Source: Bacteroidia bacterium (GTDB lineage: Bacteria; Bacteroidota; Bacteroidia; J057). From it: a stretch of 64,000 bases of DNA. Of this stretch, positions 60,534-64,000 are shown piece by piece. The stretch covers positions 930,001 to 994,000 of the forward strand of contig JAWKNO010000003.1 in the NCBI GenBank assembly GCA_041391665.1, read 5' to 3'. The notes under the pieces were generated by a model, which ran no database searches, was not told where the DNA came from, and worked only from the letters and a program-made list of their open reading frames with translations. The position numbers and the translations under genes are program-made. The number at the start of each line of letters is the position of its first letter. Position 1 is the stretch's first letter.

Positions 60534-61035
60534 CAACTTTCTTTTTTTTGCAAACAACTCTCCTCCAAATGGTTTTTTTGATCCGATTATTTACCGAAAG
60601 GTAAAAACTTATCCCCCGGAAGAATAACTGTTCCGGTTACGATTAAAGCCATTGGGTACAAGATTTGAGCAATTCCCATAACCCTTCTTGATAGTCCTGT
60701 CTAAATAGCCTTATTTAAGGTCGTAATTCAGTGTGTGTCTCGATTGTGCTGTAGAATGTTGAGGGGAAATTGAATACAAATACGAGCGACTTTTTGACAT
60801 TTTCTTACGACCCGCATGCCTTTGTCCAGGTGACTAATTTCAGGATTTGCTAACATGTCCGAATATTGATTATCAATATTTTATAAGTTTACAAATCTCT
60901 TCGAGCGGCCTCTGGCAATTTGACCGGTCACGAATTCGTTCTAAACTATGGATTTAATGTGAGTTCCTATATTTCACACGTTCTCAATTTGTTTTATTTC
61001 ACAATCAGAAAAGTAAATTAACCGGAAGGAAGTAT
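60534..61035. other. 500-bp intergenic region before the OmpA-family gene
   Basis: No ORF or RNA gene seen. A 19-bp palindrome with 9-bp perfect arms (AATATTGAT) lies at 60862-60880, and GGAAGGAAG sits just before the OmpA-family start. A long leader or distal regulatory region is likely, but no exact TAnnTTTG box was found. Confidence 0.45.
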
Positions 61036-62805
61036 ATGAAAAATTTAAGACATCTCCTTTTGTTGATGTTCCTTAGCTCTACTATTTTTGGGTACGCCCA
61101 GGACGAAGACAAGTACAAGAATATCAGAAAGCAAGACTACGATCAAAAAGATCAGTACGAAGATGGTGACTATCTTTTCCCACCTCAACCCAAAAACAAC
61201 TGGTCGGTGGGTGTGAAAGGTGGTGCCGCCTTCATCTCTGGTGATGTTAAGGCTCAACCAGGCGCTGGTTTTGCACTTGACGTTCGCAAAGCACTGGGGC
61301 ACGTGTTTTCTCTTCGCCTTGAAGCCAGTGCTGGTCAGCCTACAGGTCTCAATTATCAGCCTACTCAGGGTTATAAAGGACACAATGGCAACCCATGGAA
61401 TACCACTTACTTCAATGGAGGTGTAAGCGCCATCGATGGTAGTAATATCGCACCTTATGTTTATTACAACTATCGGATGCGTTATGGAGACCTTACTCTT
61501 CAGGGTCTTGTAAACCTCAACAATATCAACTTCTACAAAGAACAAAGCCAGTGGAATATTTATGCCGCTGCAGGTATTGGTGGAATGGCCTACAATACAA
61601 AAGTTGATGCAGGTAGCGGTCCTGGTGTGGATCCTTACGATTTCTCTTCTGTAACGGCTATCCCCATGACCGGCAACAATGGTCTCTTTAAAATTGACGG
61701 ACGCCGTCAGCGCCTGGACCAGCTCAGAAGCATTGTAGATTTTGACTATGAAACTCCGGCAGAAGGTCATAGAGACGAAACGGGTCTTTCCTTAAAAGGA
61801 GACAACTATGTGGTCAACCCTGTAGTAACCGGCGCGCTCGGTCTTCGTTACCGCCTGGGCAGAAGAGTAGAACTGGAACTTGAACACCGCATTGCGTGGA
61901 CCAATGATGACCTCCTTGATGGTCAGCGCTGGCAGGAAGCTGGTGGTGGTTTAGGCACAGTCTCTCCGCTTACCCGCGATTTTGACCTCTACAGCCATAC
62001 AACGCTGGGTATTCACTTCCGCATAGGCCCCGGTGAAGAAGCCCTCTGGTGGAGCAACCCGCTCACAGAAGTGTATAGCAGCGCACAGGAAGCCCGTGAA
62101 ATCGTCAAAAAACTGACTGATGACAGCGACAACGACGGTATTCCGGATCTCTATGACAAAGAACCTGATACCCCCGAAGGTAGCCCCGTCGATGGTCAGG
62201 GTCGTACACTTGACAGCGACAACGATGGCTATCCTGACAGTGAAGATGATGAGCCCTTCACACCTAAAGGTTGCCAGGTTGACCGCAATGGCGTAGCACT
62301 TGATGCCGACAATGACGGTGTACCCGATTGTTTCGACAAAGAGCCCAACTCACCTCCCGGAATGTACTATGATGCAAAAGGTGTAGCTATCCAGATTCCT
62401 AGTTCTGCTACAGGTGGTGCTTCTGCAAGTGCAAACTCTCCTTGTCTGCTGCCAATCATTCACTTCGAACTCGATAAAGACAATGTTAAGCCTGAATTCT
62501 ACCCTGAACTGTACTATATCGCTCAGGTTATGAAGGCCAACACTTCACTCAAAGTCCGTGCTACCGGTTATACCGATGTCCGTAACACCGATACTTACAA
62601 CAAAGATCTTTCCATGCGCCGTGTGAGAAACACCGTTGACTTCCTCGTAAGTACTTATGGAATTGATCCTAACCGTTTTGTAACTGACTATCAGGGTGAA
62701 TCCAATACAGTTATTAAAAATCTTCCTGACAATTATTCTGATAAGCGTCTGGAGCCTCTCCACTACGTAAACAGGAGAGTTGAATTCGAATGTATTCAGG
62801 AATAG
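61036..62805 (+). CDS. OmpA family outer-membrane protein with TSP3 repeats
   Basis: 589 residues. Signal peptide to about GYAQ (22). A beta-barrel with periplasmic-facing turns (about 55-345), three thrombospondin type-3 calcium repeats (about 363-450: DSDNDGIPDLYDKEPD, DSDNDGYPDSEDDEP, DADNDGVPDCFDKEP), and an OmpA peptidoglycan-binding domain (about 475-589; HFELDKDNVKPEF, GYTDVRNTDTYNKDLSMRR). It links the outer membrane to peptidoglycan. The purine-rich GGAAGGAAG before the ATG is an SD-like site. A terminator follows at 62833. Confidence 0.94.
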   Translation: MKNLRHLLLLMFLSSTIFGYAQDEDKYKNIRKQDYDQKDQYEDGDYLFPPQPKNNWSVGVKGGAAFISGDVKAQPGAGFALDVRKALGHVFSLRLEASAGQPTGLNYQPTQGYKGHNGNPWNTTYFNGGVSAIDGSNIAPYVYYNYRMRYGDLTLQGLVNLNNINFYKEQSQWNIYAAAGIGGMAYNTKVDAGSGPGVDPYDFSSVTAIPMTGNNGLFKIDGRRQRLDQLRSIVDFDYETPAEGHRDETGLSLKGDNYVVNPVVTGALGLRYRLGRRVELELEHRIAWTNDDLLDGQRWQEAGGGLGTVSPLTRDFDLYSHTTLGIHFRIGPGEEALWWSNPLTEVYSSAQEAREIVKKLTDDSDNDGIPDLYDKEPDTPEGSPVDGQGRTLDSDNDGYPDSEDDEPFTPKGCQVDRNGVALDADNDGVPDCFDKEPNSPPGMYYDAKGVAIQIPSSATGGASASANSPCLLPIIHFELDKDNVKPEFYPELYYIAQVMKANTSLKVRATGYTDVRNTDTYNKDLSMRRVRNTVDFLVSTYGIDPNRFVTDYQGESNTVIKNLPDNYSDKRLEPLHYVNRRVEFECIQE

Positions 62806-62832
62806 TCCTTCCGGTATTTCTTGAAAATTTCG

Positions 62833-62869
62833 ATCAGGCGGTCTTTGTAAAAGGGCCGCCTGATTTGTA
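62833..62869 (+). terminator. terminator after the OmpA-family gene
   Basis: ATCAGGCGG (62833-62841) pairs exactly with CCGCCTGAT (62856-62864), 14-nt loop, followed by TTGTATTTT. Confidence 0.78.
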
Positions 62870-62881
62870 TTTTGCCCCCAG

Positions 62882-63787
62882 ATGAAGACCCTGTTTCTGA
62901 TTAACCCAGGCTCCGGACGCAAACGCGACTCAGGAAAAACCATTAAAATTATACGCGATGTCTATCAACAGGCAGATGCTCCCTTTGAAATTCAACTGAT
63001 AGACTTCCCCAACCTCGACCAGACCCTCGATAAGGCCATAAATAATGGCGTGGATAATGTTTTTGCCGTCGGCGGTGATGGTACGGTAAATGCCGTCGGT
63101 GCAAAGCTGATTCACAAACCCATCAATTTTGGCGTCATCCCCAAAGGCTCCGGCAATGGATATGCCCGCAACCTCGGTTTCTCAATCAATACCCGGCTGG
63201 CCATCGAACAATCGCTCGACGCATCACCGATTTTGGTCGATACCGGCCTCTTCAATCATCGCCCTTTTCTAAATGTCGCCGGAGTAGGACTCGAAGCCGA
63301 AGTCGCTAAACATTTTTCTCTGGGCAAAAACAGGGGCTTTATGCCCTACGCCAAAAGCTCTGCTGACAGGCTGTTTGGTTACAAACCAGAAGATTACTCG
63401 GTTTCTATTGACGGAAATCCGTTTATCTTTAATGAAATCATGGGCATCGCTATCGCAAATGGAACTCAATGGGGGTATGATGCGAAAATCTCCCCTGACT
63501 CCAGTATTACCGACGGTATGCTTGACCTGATCATCATTCACAAATTCCCGCTCCTGATGGCCGGACTCATTGTGGGAAAATTATTTAGCGGCCAGTTTCA
63601 GGATTCGAAATATGTCGAAGTGTACAAAGCACGCAGCATTGATATCGTAAGGCGCGAAGCCGGACCAGCCCAGATTGATGGTGAACCTGTCGAAGCTGGC
63701 TCCGAAATATCTGTAAAAATTGTAGATAAAAGTTTACACGTACTGTTACCCAATACGCTTACCGACAAAAAGATAGATTCATTGTGA
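62882..63787 (+). CDS. diacylglycerol kinase family lipid kinase
   Basis: 301 residues. NADK-like N-terminal lobe with FLINPGSG (about 5-12), the nucleotide-binding GGDGT (64-68) and IPKGSGNGYARNLG, then the second beta-sandwich lobe (PAQIDGEPVEAGSEISVKI near the end). Members phosphorylate diacylglycerol, ceramide or undecaprenol-like lipids at the membrane. Overlaps the next gene by 4 bp (GTGA). Confidence 0.92.
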   Translation: MKTLFLINPGSGRKRDSGKTIKIIRDVYQQADAPFEIQLIDFPNLDQTLDKAINNGVDNVFAVGGDGTVNAVGAKLIHKPINFGVIPKGSGNGYARNLGFSINTRLAIEQSLDASPILVDTGLFNHRPFLNVAGVGLEAEVAKHFSLGKNRGFMPYAKSSADRLFGYKPEDYSVSIDGNPFIFNEIMGIAIANGTQWGYDAKISPDSSITDGMLDLIIIHKFPLLMAGLIVGKLFSGQFQDSKYVEVYKARSIDIVRREAGPAQIDGEPVEAGSEISVKIVDKSLHVLLPNTLTDKKIDSL

Positions 63788-64000
63788 AATTTTTCCTTCA
63801 ACGGCTTTTCCAGGGAATCCTGGTCATATGGGGAATCGTAACTCTCCTGTTCCTGATTTTTTATACACTGGGTGATCCGGCAGAATACCTTGTAGGTGAC
63901 CAGGCCGACGAAGCTACAAAAACTGCCATCCGGGAAAAATACGGATTAGACCGACCGCTGCCCGTTCAATATATTCTTTACCTCAACGATCTCTCGCCTT
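63784..64000 (+). CDS. DppB-type peptide ABC transporter permease (5' part only)
   Basis: The frame opens with GTG at 63784 inside the lipid kinase stop and runs off the window. Translation KFFLQRLFQGILVIWGIVTLLFLIFYTLGDPAEYLVGD, then TAIREKYGLDRPLPVQYILYL, is the classic N-terminus of oligopeptide/dipeptide permeases. First membrane helix about 9-29. Overlap indicates co-transcription with the kinase. Confidence 0.85.
   Translation, partial: MKFFLQRLFQGILVIWGIVTLLFLIFYTLGDPAEYLVGDQADEATKTAIREKYGLDRPLPVQYILYLNDLSP

Overview
The window comes from a member of the Bacteroidota. Evidence: a SusC/SusD pair, a protein with a type IX secretion (T9SS) C-terminal sorting domain, many VCBS/FG-GAP lipoproteins, DUF1599 and BT_3928-type genes beside folP and cdaA, and promoters of the Bacteroidota type (TTTG, 19-21 nt, TAnnTTTG), the clearest in front of a tRNA-Cys gene. 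The protein style fits a Saprospiria/Cytophagia-like free-living heterotroph, but I cannot place it more precisely from sequence alone.

Layout. 1-4.7 kb: an M23 peptidase running off the left edge, alaS, and an outer-membrane protein. 5.0-7.2 kb: a compact sulfur operon (sulfide:quinone oxidoreductase-like flavoprotein, DsrC/TusE, DsrE2) closed by a terminator, then plsC. 8-14.4 kb: a multidomain sugar dehydrogenase/cytochrome c lipoprotein and two divergent paralogous FG-GAP proteins. 14.6-28.6 kb: a carbohydrate region with SusC/SusD, a giant VCBS-ASPIC/UnbV protein, a TIM-barrel lipoprotein, a PepSY-like lipoprotein, a GH9 endoglucanase and a GH30-like hydrolase. 28.7-36.7 kb: a DUF4143 ATPase, a PadR regulator with two FtsX-type permeases, and a GNAT-like protein.

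36.8-38.9 kb is a decayed toxin-antitoxin locus. A UPF0175 antitoxin gene is split by a 1581-bp insertion with 26-bp imperfect terminal inverted repeats and an 8-bp target duplication. An IS110-family transposase lies inside this insertion and has a probable bridge-RNA region upstream. The partner DUF3368 toxin has lost its middle and is frameshifted.

38.9-42.8 kb: a complete tripartite tricarboxylate transporter (TctCBA) with a sugar-phosphate isomerase-like gene. 42.8-45.4 kb: a heavy-metal-domain / outer-membrane / MFS operon. 45.5-56.4 kb: a methyltransferase, a VWA lipoprotein, a TonB-C-like protein, a T9SS cargo protein, a membrane patatin, DUF92 and a TolB-like propeller. 56.4-60.2 kb: BT_3928 and DUF1599 facing away from folP-cdaA (folate synthesis and c-di-AMP). 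60.4-64 kb: tRNA-Cys, an OmpA-family porin, a lipid kinase and the start of a DppB-type permease.

The most unusual observations are the nested insertion in the antitoxin with its putative bridge RNA, the tandem inverted-repeat units in front of the DUF4143 ATPase, the nested palindromes in front of padR, and several perfect -7 boxes placed so close to start codons that leaderless mRNAs are likely.
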